Of a stretch of 32,637 bases of DNA, positions 1-8,747 are shown piece after piece. Position 1 is the stretch's first letter; each line of letters starts with the position of its first letter. Position numbers and translations under genes: made by a program. This stretch comes from an uncultured Anaerofilum sp. (lineage in GTDB: Bacteria > Bacillota > Clostridia > Oscillospirales > Ruminococcaceae), in NCBI GenBank assembly GCA_944385935.1, contig CALWZC010000035.1, positions 1 to 32,637 of the forward strand. Reading direction: 5' to 3'. Under the pieces are notes generated by a model. It saw nothing but the letters and a program-made list of their open reading frames with translations. It was not told the DNA's origin and did no database searches.

Positions 1-44
1 ATAACAGTTTGTAGGGGAGTTCTGATACTCCCCTATAAAAATGG

Positions 45-774
45 CTATTTATCAACTGTTTGTTGTGACATAGCCTCACTTAAAAAAGCCTTGATTTTTC
101 TTAAAATAATATCACTATCAGTATTTTCTTTTTCTAATGATGATTTAAGCTCGGACTTTTCAAGCGGGGCTACCTTTCCCGGAATACCAAGTGTTGCAAT
201 AATAGAAGCAGCTACCAGATATACTCTATCATTTTCTCCCAATCCTTTTTCATTCTGGTAAATATCATTATTTAGTTTAACTAAGCTGGCATCAATTTCT
301 TTTTCTCTTTGTTCTTTCAACTTGTCAATTTCATCTTGTGATAATTGCAAATTTTTAATTTTCTCAATAAAATCATCAAAGTTCTCTTTTTTCAGGAAGG
401 ATAAGTCTGAGTATTCATCAACCTTTTGTCCAATACCAAAGTTGCTTTTGGAAACATAATAGACACCAATAGAATGATGTATTTTTCCGTTGTCATCTTT
501 GTATCCGGTCATTCCGATAGCAATAATGTCGGTATAGCTTGTATGATGTAGTAATGCATTTGCATAATGGACTGCACCATTGACTGCATAGGAATTTATG
601 TTCTTGAGATTAGGCTCGTTTTTGGTATTTTTATTGTCAACCTGTCCACTGCTATTGAGTTTTACCAGCTTGTCCTTATGTCCTTTATATTCCTAGTTTA
701 TACGATCTAAGCCAACCATTTGCTAAATCAGCAATATTCGGCTCTATTGACTTAACAGCTGCTTTTGATGCCAT
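45..774 (-). pseudogene. N-6 DNA methylase, N-terminal remnant (frameshifted, truncated)
   Basis: Reading leftward from an ATG at 774, the product starts MASKAAVKSIEPNIADLANG and runs to a stop at 685-687. A second frame then carries on (EYKGHKDKLVKLNSSGQVDN, later GENDRVYLVAASIIATLGIP) to a stop at 45. The joined text resembles, from memory, the N-terminal specificity/regulatory part of an Eco57I/HsdM-like N-6 adenine methylase. About 35 residues appear missing at the frame jump near 690-700, and the whole catalytic half (NPPY motif) is absent. The gene starts immediately after a decayed XRE regulator, the usual order for a regulator-methylase pair. The 155-residue open stretch 45-512 is only the downstream piece. 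Family assignment is by recall, not by a search; that it is broken is seen directly. Confidence 0.6.
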
Positions 775-776
775 CT

Positions 777-957
777 TTATTTCTCCTCATCAGTAAATTT
801 TAAAATATTGTCAACACCACAATCAAGAGTTTTACAAATCTTTTCAATTGTGACCAAAGACAAGTAGTTGTCACGTTTCAATCTTGTAATCTTTGCATTG
901 GTCAAACCTCTGCCAATCGTTAAACGGAACGGTCTCTTTCTTATAACCTACTGCCAT
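777..957 (-). pseudogene. XRE-family helix-turn-helix regulator, frameshifted
   Basis: An ATG at 957 has an excellent ribosome site (AAGGAGGG on the minus strand, 963-970) and opens MAVGYKKETVPFNDWQRF, but this frame stops at 871-873. Another frame gives LTIGRGLTNAKITRLKRDNY followed by SLVTIEKICKTLDCGVDNIL and ends FTDEEK at 777-779. That second half is the typical C-terminal half of short Cro/CI-like regulators (recognition helix, then a KICKTLDC-type segment). The first half is garbled, so a frameshift and probably a small deletion inactivated the gene. It ends 2 bases before the methylase remnant's start, so the two were presumably co-transcribed. The family call is fairly safe; the target is unknown. 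Confidence 0.65.
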
Positions 958-980
958 GTTTTCCCTCCTTATTATTTGCA

Positions 981-1009
981 AGTTTATCACACAGGTATGA
1001 AAAAATCAA
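981..1009 (-). promoter_or_regulatory. Candidate promoter of the XRE/methylase remnant
   Basis: On the minus strand TTGATT (1004-1009) and TAAACT (981-986) are 17 bases apart, a weak sigma-A-like pair placed about 24 bases before the regulator's start codon. Plausible by position only. Confidence 0.35.
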
Positions 1010-1305
1010 TGTTTCAAAAGTACTCGTTTTTATATCCGTGCTAAGAGATATTTATGATACCATTGTGTAAATTCATGGTCATAATATCAAGTGCAAACCT
1101 GACATCATGGCATAGGTTGGCGTGACAGATTGAAAAACTTTTTATTATATTAGATGTTCCATTTAAGATTAGATTTTTAGAAACAGAAAAACCTTAGTGC
1201 ATACAATGTATATTTTATTAATAAATATACATTGTATGTGTAAATATATTTGATATATATAAGCGTTTTATTGGAAAATTAGTCTATTTGAGCATAAAAA
1301 TCCCG

Positions 1306-1341
1306 TTTCACTTCGCTAAACTACTATTTAGCGAAGTGAAA
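1306..1341. repeat. Perfect 15-bp inverted repeat (hairpin)
   Basis: TTTCACTTCGCTAAA (1306-1320) is followed by the 6-base loop CTACTA and the exact reverse complement TTTAGCGAAGTGAAA (1327-1341). On the minus strand the stem is followed by CGGGATTTTTATG, a short T tract a few bases off the stem. It could therefore be a weak terminator, or an operator or mobile-element arm in the divergent region. Confidence 0.6.
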
Positions 1342-1563
1342 TGCCTTATTTTGTTATATATCAAAACACATTTAAAATGAATTTTCATACATTCAAATTT
1401 TATTTTATAAGCACTGTACTAGACTTTTAAACTAATTAAAATTTATTGTAATCTAATCAGTTATACTACATTCTATTTATAAAAACTATAATTAAGGATT
1501 AATAATCAAACAATAACTCCTTTATTATGAGTATTTCACAATAACTTATTAAGGAGATGCACT

Positions 1564-1969
1564 ATGTCACATAAATCATCTTTTTCTAATTGTTATCAAC
1601 AATTGAAAGTCGGAAATGTGGAAGGTATGCATAAGTCAAACACATATAGATGTCTTGTAATTATATATCTGATTACACAAAAGCTTTATACAAAGATAGA
1701 TGGTGTGGCAATGAGTTTCATTATACTGGCATAGGCAAAATTAGCAACCAAGTGTCCTTACCAAGAATCAAAACAGGACACTATACCATTCAAAAACCAA
1801 TGGCATTAAACTTCATCTTTTTGAGGTTTTTGAAGCTAGAAAATACATCCACTGTAGTATAGTGACATTAACAAACACGCCCTATCAAGAAGATCAGCCT
1901 GATGAGAATGGTATCGCTCGAAAGGTGTGGATCTTCCCTATTGCTCCCAACTTGAATACCAGACCTTAA
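1564..1969 (+). pseudogene. SRA-like modified-DNA-reader / HNH endonuclease N-terminal remnant
   Basis: The ATG at 1564 follows AAGGAG (1551-1556) at good spacing and opens MSHKSSFSNCYQQLKVGNVE. The frame must shift near 1660 to give SDYTKALYKDRWCGNEFHYT and again near 1750 to give YHSKTNGIKLHLFEVFEARK and TLTNTPYQEDQPDENGIARK, ending at TAA 1967-1969. The joined text matches, from memory, the domain found N-terminal to HNH nucleases of the ScoMcrA/SRA-like group, which read modified cytosines (pattern: GGM.KS, D.TK.LY.D.W, PYQEDQPDE). At least two frameshifts are needed and the nuclease half is missing, so it is dead. Its location opposite a methylase remnant fits a decayed restriction locus. 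Assignment is by recalled motif only. Confidence 0.55.
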
Positions 1970-2518
1970 TTTCTCGTAATAATCCATACTCTAAGCTCGC
2001 TTTTCGTCCACATATTCCAGACATTTTAATCTTTCCAATGCATCTTTAAAAATTTTGTATCCACTTAAATTGAGCAGTCTCTAGTGGAAGAAAAATATGT
2101 ATGATATGACCATATCTGTTTTCATTCTTATAGATGAAGGAAACAATGAGACTTTGCAGTTACACTTTTTAAATGACTTTGAACATCTGGATGGCTTATC
2201 TGACACATTCCCGTTTCAAAGTAAAGAGGACCGTGATAGAGTTCCTTTTAGGAAATATTCCTCACCCATTGAAAGAGTATTTGGTTGTATACCGTACATG
2301 TAACCAGAAAGATACTTCATTGCAAGCTAAAAGACCACTTTATCCCAAAGGAGAGACTATGGAACCGTTTATCTGTGCAGGCAAGATGGTTGGAAAACCA
2401 AAAATGCCGAACTGCTCCCAAAAGCAATCCGACATTTCACTCTGATCATATACATGGCTGTCAGGCTACACATAGAAATATGCCATTAGTTCCTAAAGGG
2501 TTTTAGCAGTCTGAATTT
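1970..2518. other. Degenerate region, no gene recognised
   Basis: The plus strand holds three overlapping short open frames (2097-2303, 2173-2445, 2285-2506), none with a convincing ribosome site or a recognisable domain. They overlap in different frames across one stretch, which looks like a single decayed coding sequence with frameshifts rather than three genes. I cannot identify the ancestor. Confidence 0.4.
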
Positions 2519-2977
2519 CTATATCAGCCTATCTAATGTTGAAATGAACATACCTATAGTTTGATTGACAGTTTTGCTGACGGTATCAAGATTTTCTCCA
2601 TTATCATTCCTAAAACAAATATAAATTTCCAAAAGTGCATCAGAATTCTTTCCTCCGTGGCTATCCATTGCAGATTCCCAATCCTGCCTGATTAAAAGAG
2701 TAAGCTCATCAATCCCCACATAATTTCCCTTCCTACACATATCTATATTCCTTATTATTCTTTTGCAGAAATCAAAACTGTGTGGATACCTGCCAGTTAA
2801 ATTCCTTTTCATATAAGAAAGCAATCCAAGTATATAGAATTGTATATATTCTAACTGCTCTGGAGTATAAATATCATCAGAAATAACCGCTTTTCCTCTA
2901 ACAATTTGCATGTGTTTTATATTCTCCAATTCCTTTGACATAAGGTCTGGATTTTGATTAGCTTTATTCATTAGCAA
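2519..2977 (-). CDS. Hypothetical protein, 152 aa
   Basis: I do not recognise this family. The protein looks soluble, with no membrane segment or signal peptide. It is mixed charged and helical in character, with text such as YTPEQLEYIQFYILGLLSYM and, near the C-terminus, KTVNQTIGMFISTLDRLI. The start is a TTG at 2977, 6 bases after AAAGGAG (2984-2990 on the minus strand); an in-frame ATG two codons later (2971) sits 12 bases from the same site, so both are possible. It is the only undamaged frame in the decayed left flank, which suggests it may still be functional or recently acquired. Neighbours give no hint of role. Confidence 0.6.
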   Translation of the reverse strand: MLMNKANQNPDLMSKELENIKHMQIVRGKAVISDDIYTPEQLEYIQFYILGLLSYMKRNLTGRYPHSFDFCKRIIRNIDMCRKGNYVGIDELTLLIRQDWESAMDSHGGKNSDALLEIYICFRNDNGENLDTVSKTVNQTIGMFISTLDRLI

Positions 2978-3970
2978 ATACTTCTCCTTTTTCCTATTTC
3001 AAAATCTTAAAACTATTGTGCTCCAGTTCAAACTTTCCTGCGGCCTGATAGTACAAAATTCTTATGTCCATTCTGGTAGCTTTTGGGATTTTATTCAATC
3101 CCATTTCTTTGCCATCAGTACATAATCTTGTTCAGTTTCTAGAATTTGTAGCAGACCAGCAGAATCCCAACAGCAGGAGAGGACGATTTATTCAGCGTTT
3201 CTGCTGTTTAGTGGCTGTCTTTTTTTGTTGAATAGCCGGAAACCGCTTGACCTTTTTCCGACCTTCACTCGTGCCAGCGTAAAAACCACATGTTGGTGGG
3301 CTCAAAGAAGCCAATATCTTTTTTCCAGCTAATTCCACGTTTGCAGTATTGCAGTTCAGGAAACTGGCAGTGCATTTTCAGTTGCACGCTGGACTTATCT
3401 TGTTGATTTTTCCTATACCCCCCTTTCACTCTCATCTATATCCCAAATATGTTTTTAATCATCTTTACCAATTACTCTTTAGAAGTTGTTGCTACAAATT
3501 TGAGTTCTTCTCTTCCAGCAAGTGAATATAGACCGACAGCTGTGATAGTAAATTACTTGTGTAAAATTCAGACATCTTTTTTCACCATCCCTACAAAAGT
3601 TTTCTGCTGTCATTGTAATCACAAACCCCCGAAAAGAGCCAGACTTATGGCTTTTTCGGGGGGTATATAGAGCATAGAAATTTTCAGTGAAAACCCCTAC
3701 TTTTGGGGCATATTCCAACTAGTCAAATCTACACTAGCTCTGTAGGCTGCTCTGGATGAATCGCCTTGGGCTGCTCAATGTGCATCTTTGCATGAGCTAT
3801 ATGAACTATTCTCACAGTAGCTGTTTTGCTTCTGTGTATTTCGGAGCAGTTGGTATCTTACCATTATCCAATTGTTTATAAGGCAAGACAAATTCATCTG
3901 CTTACCACAGAAGTACCTCTAATATGAATAGAATACCCTAGAATGAACCTTCACCCGGAAATTATTGAGC
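2978..3970. other. Gene-poor region with small degenerate frames
   Basis: No credible full gene is seen in about 1 kb. The minus strand has a 36-codon frame (3104-2994) and a 56-codon frame (3435-3265, including KRGISWKKDIGFFEPTNMWF), neither with a clear ribosome site; the second looks like a fragment of a larger protein I cannot name. A GC-rich hairpin at 3626-3662 is listed separately. From about 3730 to 3970, downstream of cobO, I see no terminator and no frame of interest. Confidence 0.45.
3626..3662. repeat. GC-rich hairpin, terminator-like
   Basis: CCCCCGAAAAGAGCC (3626-3640) pairs with GGCTTTTTCGGGGG (3649-3662) across the 8-base loop AGACTTAT, with one bulged base. No clear T run follows on either strand, so it may be a degraded terminator or an element end. 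Confidence 0.45.
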
Positions 3971-4483
3971 TTAATATTCCACACCCTTTCTCGCTGCAAT
4001 TCCTTTCTCATAAGGATGACGCCAACAGTGCATTTCGGTGCAGTAATCGACAACCTCCATCATCCAGTCTGCCGGGTTCCGCCCGGTGAGAACTAATTCC
4101 TGCTCCTCTGGCTTTTCCAAGACGTTTTTTTTCAGAAAGGCTTCGTCTACCATTTTCAGTTGTACAGCAGCGCAGGCTTCATCCAGAATTAAAAGGTCCG
4201 CTGACTGCTGTAGAGCTGCAAGTAGATTTTCCTCCTGCACCTTGCGTGTTTCAGCCTTCTCCTCTTCTGTCATCTGGAAAACAAATTTATGTCCGGCTTT
4301 GCCACGATAAATCTGGGCACCCAATTGGGAAAGAAGAGTAATTTCCCCACTTTCTTGGCACTTGAGAAACTGGACAATGACCACCTTTTTCCTTGCGGCC
4401 AAAGCCCTCATGGCCATACCCATGGCGGCGGTGGTCTTTCCTTTTCCATCACCCCAATAGAGGTGAATGAGTCCTTTTCCCAT
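3971..4483 (-). CDS. cobO: Cob(I)yrinic acid a,c-diamide adenosyltransferase (CobO/BtuR type), 170 aa
   Basis: This enzyme transfers the 5'-deoxyadenosyl group of ATP to the reduced cobalt of the corrinoid, making the adenosylated intermediate. The protein opens MGKGLIHLYWGDGKGKTTAA, the BtuR/CobO-specific P-loop (GDGKGKTT, residues about 11-18). It continues with VVIVQFLK, a LLILDEACAA Walker B-like segment and LVLTGRNPADWMMEVVDYCTEM, all hallmarks of the CobO/CobP/BtuR family (not PduO). At 170 residues it is near the usual 170-200, with a shortened N-terminus. It is the last gene of the operon and starts one base after cbiP's stop, preceded by GGAAAGGAAG. Downstream there is only decayed DNA and no visible terminator. 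Confidence 0.95.
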   Translation of the reverse strand: MGKGLIHLYWGDGKGKTTAAMGMAMRALAARKKVVIVQFLKCQESGEITLLSQLGAQIYRGKAGHKFVFQMTEEEKAETRKVQEENLLAALQQSADLLILDEACAAVQLKMVDEAFLKKNVLEKPEEQELVLTGRNPADWMMEVVDYCTEMHCWRHPYEKGIAARKGVEY

Positions 4484-4484
4484 A

Positions 4485-5963
4485 CTACCGCTTCCTTTCC
4501 AGCAATGTATAAATGGCCTTCATATCCAGCGCATGACGGATGCCTTCCGCCAGTAAATCAAACTGCTGCTCCTGATATTCGGCGTGGGAAAGCGGTGCAG
4601 CCTGTTCACAGGAAATGCCCTTGCGCTGACACAAATATTCCGCCAACTTCTGAGTTAGGCTTCCGGTATCAAACAGACCATGAAGATAAGTGCCGAATAC
4701 ATTGCCACTGACGCAACCGTCCGGCTGTCCGCTTTCCAGTATGCAAAAAGCATCCCCCCGCACGCTAGTCTTTCCAGTATGAATTTCATAGCCATCCAGC
4801 TTGGCTCCAGCGAAATTAGAAACCAGCACTTCTGCCTGCATCCGAGTACGAGTCTTGCGGTCGCTGAACACTGTATCAATGGGCAGAAGTCCCATGCCGT
4901 GCATTTTCCCGCCTCCTTCAGTACCATAGGGATCAGAAAGGCTTTCACCCAGCATTTGATAACCACCACAGATGCCTAGCACCGGAGTACCAGTATGAGC
5001 CAGCTTGCACACTGCCGCTTCCAGTCCGCTTTGCCTCAACCACACAAGATCGGCCATAGTACTCTTGGTGCCAGGTAGAACCACCAGATCCGGGCTTCCT
5101 AGCTCCCGGGGGCTCCCCACATACCGCACACCCATAGCAGGATGCTCACCCAGCAAGGAAAAATCAGTGAAATTGGAAATTCTGGGCAGACGAATGACAG
5201 CGATATCCAACAACTTTTTTCCACCTTGATTTTCCAAGCAAGGAGCCAGAGAATCCTCGTCATCCACATTGACCTGGAGATAGGGTACGACGCCCAGCAC
5301 AGGAATTCCAGTTTTTTCCTCTAACATGGTGAGACCCGGACGCAGAATAGCCTCATCTCCTCGGAACTTATTGATAATCAAACCACCGATGCGGGCACGT
5401 TCCTGCTCTTGCAGTAAAGCTACAGTACCATATAGCTGGGCAAACACGCCGCCCCGATTGATATCTCCTGCCAGCAGCACAGGAGCATCCACTAGCTCGG
5501 CCATACCCATGTTCACAATATCGTCGGTTCGCAGGTTGATTTCGGCAGGGCTGCCAGCCCCTTCGATCACGATAACATCATTTTCTGCGGCAAGGCCGTT
5601 GTACGCTTCCATAATATCTGGAATCAACTGCCGTTTCATGCGGAAATACTCGGTGGCATTCATCTGCCCTCTAATCTCGCCGTTGACGATTACCTGACTG
5701 CCAATATCGCTGGAAGGCTTGAGTAAAATGGGATTCATGCGCACATCTGGTTCTTTCCCAGCGGCCTGGGCCTGCACTACCTGCGCTCGTCCCATTTCGA
5801 GACCATCCCGGGTCACATAGCTGTTGAGTGCCATATTCTGACTTTTAAAAGGGGCCACTTTCAGCCCATCCTGAGCAAAAACACGGCACAGTCCAGCACA
5901 TAAAAGACTTTTTCCTGCTCCAGACATAGTACCCTGTACCATAATACACTTGGCCTGTTTCAT
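4485..5963 (-). CDS. cbiP: Cobyric acid synthase (CbiP/CobQ), 492 aa
   Basis: This ATP- and glutamine-dependent enzyme amidates the b, d, e and g side chains of adenosylcobyrinic acid a,c-diamide to give adenosylcobyric acid. The N-terminal dethiobiotin-synthetase-like ATPase domain starts KCIMVQGTMSGAGKSLLCAG (P-loop GTMSGAGKS, residues about 11-19) and includes IVIEGAGSPAEINL. The C-terminal class I glutamine amidotransferase domain has the nucleophile in VLGICGGYQMLG and the catalytic histidine in GTYLHGLFD. Length matches the family (about 490-510). The start ATG (5961-5963) overlaps the cobD stop as ATGA, and cobO follows one base after its stop. CbiP is distinguished from CbiA (11510-12862) by length and by the GTMSGAGKS motif. 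Confidence 0.96.
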   Translation of the reverse strand: MKQAKCIMVQGTMSGAGKSLLCAGLCRVFAQDGLKVAPFKSQNMALNSYVTRDGLEMGRAQVVQAQAAGKEPDVRMNPILLKPSSDIGSQVIVNGEIRGQMNATEYFRMKRQLIPDIMEAYNGLAAENDVIVIEGAGSPAEINLRTDDIVNMGMAELVDAPVLLAGDINRGGVFAQLYGTVALLQEQERARIGGLIINKFRGDEAILRPGLTMLEEKTGIPVLGVVPYLQVNVDDEDSLAPCLENQGGKKLLDIAVIRLPRISNFTDFSLLGEHPAMGVRYVGSPRELGSPDLVVLPGTKSTMADLVWLRQSGLEAAVCKLAHTGTPVLGICGGYQMLGESLSDPYGTEGGGKMHGMGLLPIDTVFSDRKTRTRMQAEVLVSNFAGAKLDGYEIHTGKTSVRGDAFCILESGQPDGCVSGNVFGTYLHGLFDTGSLTQKLAEYLCQRKGISCEQAAPLSHAEYQEQQFDLLAEGIRHALDMKAIYTLLERKR

Positions 5964-7045
5964 CGTACTACCTCATTCAACGCCTGTATTAGGCAGATGT
6001 TTTCTTCATGGGTACGCACCGCAGTGCGGTACCAGTTTTCATCCAGTCCATGATAATTGGAACAACTCCGAAGCAAAATTCCTTGCTGGCGCAAAGGCTG
6101 AATCAAAGAAATGGGACAGTGAAACAACAGATAATTAGCTTCTCCGGGTACCACTCGCATGCCCAAATTTGTCAGCTGCTCCATTATCCATGGACGTTCC
6201 TGCATAACCATTTTGCGCACGTTTTCCACATACGCAGTTTCGTCTAGAGCTGCTTCTCCGGCGGCTTGTGCTAATGAGGAAACTGCCCAGGGCTGACCAG
6301 CCTCCCTCATTTTTTTCAACAACTCGCCATTGGCGCACAGGGCATACCCCAACCGCACGCCTGCCATAGCATAGAGCTTGGTAAAGGCCTTTAAAATTAC
6401 CAGATTGGGAAATTCTGAAAGGGTATTTTTTAGGGTGTGAGTTTCTGGTTTTTCTAAAAAATCACCAAAGCACTCATCTAGCATGAACAAAGCCCCACAA
6501 CGGCTGCACTGCTCCGCTACCCGCAGCAAGAACTCCCGGGGAGAGGAAACGCCAGTAGGATTATTGGGTTCACAAATGAACACCATATCAATACCTGGGA
6601 TGATGGCCTGCAAAAAGCCTTCATCCAGTCGGAAATCATTCTCTTCCCGGAGGAAATAGTACTCCACCTGGCAACCGCAGGCCGTCAGTGCCGCTTCATA
6701 CTCTGCAAAGGTGGGAGCCGGAAGCAGGGCTTTTTTGGGCTTTTGGGCTAACACTGCCCGAAAAATTAAGTCTGCTGCACCATTACCGCACAATACATCA
6801 GATTCTGACACCTGCTCATGGGCTGCCAGTTTACGACACAGGGAACGGCACAAGGGGTCTGGATATCGGTCAGCTATTTCGGCAGCGGCTGTAATCGCCT
6901 CTTTTATGCCTTGCGGTACCCCCAAAGGGCTGACATTGGCAGAAAAATCTAGAGGTTGTGTTCCATACTTCTCCGAATACCCGACCCAATCCCCACCATG
7001 TACTAAAGGTGCCGTGGAAACGCTGGTTTGATGGTTTTGGTCCAT
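5960..7045 (-). CDS. cobD: Threonine-phosphate decarboxylase (CobD), 361 aa
   Basis: This pyridoxal-phosphate enzyme decarboxylates L-threonine-O-3-phosphate to (R)-1-amino-2-propanol phosphate, the linker that CbiB attaches to cobyric acid. Fold type I aminotransferase features are clear: LDFSANVSPLGVP near the N-terminus, CGNGAADLIFRAV, CEPNNPTG (cofactor/substrate contact), FMLDECFGDF (Asp to the ring nitrogen), and the Schiff-base lysine in LKAFTKLYAMAGVRLGY. The frame is open upstream to 7108, but the ATG at 7045 has GGAGGTG 5-8 bases upstream and gives the family length of about 360, so it is chosen. A histidinol-phosphate aminotransferase is the main alternative; the position beside cbiB and the LDFSxNVxPLG opening argue for CobD. 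Confidence 0.92.
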   Translation of the reverse strand: MDQNHQTSVSTAPLVHGGDWVGYSEKYGTQPLDFSANVSPLGVPQGIKEAITAAAEIADRYPDPLCRSLCRKLAAHEQVSESDVLCGNGAADLIFRAVLAQKPKKALLPAPTFAEYEAALTACGCQVEYYFLREENDFRLDEGFLQAIIPGIDMVFICEPNNPTGVSSPREFLLRVAEQCSRCGALFMLDECFGDFLEKPETHTLKNTLSEFPNLVILKAFTKLYAMAGVRLGYALCANGELLKKMREAGQPWAVSSLAQAAGEAALDETAYVENVRKMVMQERPWIMEQLTNLGMRVVPGEANYLLFHCPISLIQPLRQQGILLRSCSNYHGLDENWYRTAVRTHEENICLIQALNEVVR

Positions 7046-7143
7046 GGTGTCACCTCCATAAAATGGAATCAAAAATAGAACAATGCGGTTCATTCCGTAT
7101 GGAATCATTTTAAAATTTCAGCTTTGTTTTTGTGTGCTATTTT

Positions 7144-8127
7144 TTATAAAATCCTGTGCAGCCCAAACAGCTCGAAAGCGATGGCTATATGAATTGCCAG
7201 CCCGACAACCACTCCCACCACACTGGCGACAATCATAATCCGGTTGGAACGCAAAATGTCTTCCAGCTCTATTTCACGCACAGCGTCCCCAATATAAGGT
7301 TTCTCTAACCGTTTGCCAAAATAACAGGCCGGGCCTGCCAGCTGTATTCCTAGAGAGCCAGCACATGCAGATTCTGTCTGTGCAGAATTGGGACTGGAAT
7401 GATTGCGGCGGTCCCGCCGCCATATCTTCCACGCATTGCTGATATTCCCGCCTGCTAAAGGCGAAACCACAATCCAAAGCAATGCCGCAATTCTGGAAGG
7501 AATATAGTTTGCTACATCATCCAACTTAGCTGCTGCCCGTCCAAAATACAGGTATTTATCGTTTTTATATCCCACCATACTGTCCATGGTGTTGATAGCC
7601 TTATAAGTAAGAGCCAATGGCGCGCCACCGATGAGCATATACAGCAGGGGTGCCAGTACACCGTCGGAAAAATTCTCTGCCACAGTTTCTACTGTTGCCT
7701 TGATAACGCCCTGTTCCGAAAGCTGAGCAGTATCCCGGCCTACAATACGAGATACAGCATTCCGGCCAGCTTCCAGCCCTTCTGTTTTCAGACAGCGGTA
7801 CACATTACTACTTTCTTTGGCAAGGCACCGCATGGCTAGTGCCTGCCAGCACCAGAGGATTTGCAGCGCAAGCCCCAGCAGCGGATGAATCCACCAGAGC
7901 AGCCCGCACAGCCCTCCACTGATGAGCAGCGTGGACACCAGCAAAGTAATGGCCAGTATGATGCCGCCAGTGAGTTCTCCCTCGGGCGTTTGGGGCAAAC
8001 GGCGGCGCAACCATTTTTCCAGATGGAAAATGGCTTTTCCCATCCAAATCACCGGATGGGGCATTTTTTCCGGGTCACCCAGTAGACAATCCAGCAAGAA
8101 CCCACACAGAACTGCCATCCAGATCAT
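7144..8127 (-). CDS. cbiB: Adenosylcobinamide-phosphate synthase (CbiB), 327 aa
   Basis: This integral membrane enzyme joins cobyric acid to aminopropanol phosphate, making adenosylcobinamide phosphate. Family landmarks are the opening LCGFLLDCLLGDPEKMPHPV (conserved LDxxxGDPxxxPHPV), MGKAIFHLEKWLRR, the hydrophobic stretch around residues 55-100, VETVAENFSDGVLAPLLYML, and YKAINTMDSMVGYKNDKYLYFG. A C-terminal hydrophobic helix (VASVVGVVVGLAIHIAIAFE) closes it. The length is typical. The start ATG overlaps the phosphatase stop as ATGA. About 100 bases separate it from cobD, the loosest joint in this part of the operon. In the Pseudomonas-type nomenclature this same protein is called CobD. Confidence 0.95.
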   Translation of the reverse strand: MIWMAVLCGFLLDCLLGDPEKMPHPVIWMGKAIFHLEKWLRRRLPQTPEGELTGGIILAITLLVSTLLISGGLCGLLWWIHPLLGLALQILWCWQALAMRCLAKESSNVYRCLKTEGLEAGRNAVSRIVGRDTAQLSEQGVIKATVETVAENFSDGVLAPLLYMLIGGAPLALTYKAINTMDSMVGYKNDKYLYFGRAAAKLDDVANYIPSRIAALLWIVVSPLAGGNISNAWKIWRRDRRNHSSPNSAQTESACAGSLGIQLAGPACYFGKRLEKPYIGDAVREIELEDILRSNRIMIVASVVGVVVGLAIHIAIAFELFGLHRIL

Positions 8128-8747
8128 GCTTCTTTCCTACCTTCCTGATTTTCCTTATGGACATACTGCACCTCTTTCACCAACTGCAAGGTATGCTCTT
8201 TGTGCCAAATGTCTGCATCAGCTTCCAGCACATAACCGCCTGCATTGGGGCCGCACCAATGGTAGTAATCGTAGTGAGGTAGTCCATATCGTTCCATAAT
8301 TGCCATCTGGGTACCTCCATGTACTATAATCACCAGCATTTCCTCTCCGTTTTCCAGAGCTTCTTCCACTAGTGGTACAAAGGCATTACAAGTCCGGTCG
8401 CAGAATTCCGCTTTCCGCTCCCCGCCAGGGCATCGGCCTTCACAGTTTTCGCCTACCCATGCAATATAGTCAGGGTCATGCTCCATTTCGATGTAATTTC
8501 TTCCTTGAAAAATACCAAAACACATTTCCCGGAAATCATCCACCACCACCTGCTCTGCTTCGGGAAATAGGACATCTGCTGTACTTCGGGCACGGATTAA
8601 CGGAGAAACATATACTTTTTTAGGGAAAATATCAGCCTGCACCAGTTGGGCTCTTCCTTCTTCCGAAAGAGGAATATCAAGCGTACCTTGATACCGTTTT
8701 TCTGCATTATAACTCGTTTGCCCATGACGTAACAAATAAATTTTCAC
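8124..8747 (-). CDS. cobC: CobC-like histidine phosphatase (probable alpha-ribazole phosphatase), 207 aa
   Basis: The protein belongs to the phosphoglycerate-mutase-like histidine phosphatase superfamily: the phospho-acceptor motif is KIYLLRHGQTSYNAEKRYQG (RHG, residues 7-9), the second arginine region is VSPLIRARSTADVL, the acid is in DDFREMCFGIFQGR, and the second catalytic histidine is in LVIIVHGGTQMAIM. In a cob operon the expected job is removal of the phosphate from alpha-ribazole phosphate or adenosylcobalamin 5'-phosphate in nucleotide-loop assembly. It starts with GTG (8745-8747), overlapping the previous stop as GTGA, with GGAGAGGA just upstream. Superfamily is certain; the exact substrate is inferred from position between the cobS/cobU group and cbiB. 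Confidence 0.82.
   Translation of the reverse strand: MKIYLLRHGQTSYNAEKRYQGTLDIPLSEEGRAQLVQADIFPKKVYVSPLIRARSTADVLFPEAEQVVVDDFREMCFGIFQGRNYIEMEHDPDYIAWVGENCEGRCPGGERKAEFCDRTCNAFVPLVEEALENGEEMLVIIVHGGTQMAIMERYGLPHYDYYHWCGPNAGGYVLEADADIWHKEHTLQLVKEVQYVHKENQEGRKEA

Larger units (their letters stand above)
970..1563. other. AT-rich intergenic region
   Basis: Roughly 600 bases of strongly AT-rich DNA lie between the divergent regulator/methylase remnant and the SRA-like remnant. I see no coding frame. Its only clear structure is the 15-bp perfect hairpin at 1306-1341, listed separately. Confidence 0.6.

Noticed and set aside
1306-1341. CRISPR repeat
   Set aside because: A single inverted repeat with no regularly spaced copies; no cas genes in the window.
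2994-3104. 36-codon minus-strand frame just upstream of the 2519-2977 gene
   Set aside because: Very short, no clear ribosome site and no known family; kept only as a note in the region entry.
5960-7045. Histidinol-phosphate aminotransferase (HisC) as the identity of CobD
   Set aside because: Same fold, but the N-terminal LDFSANVSPLG motif and the position between cbiB and cbiP fit CobD.
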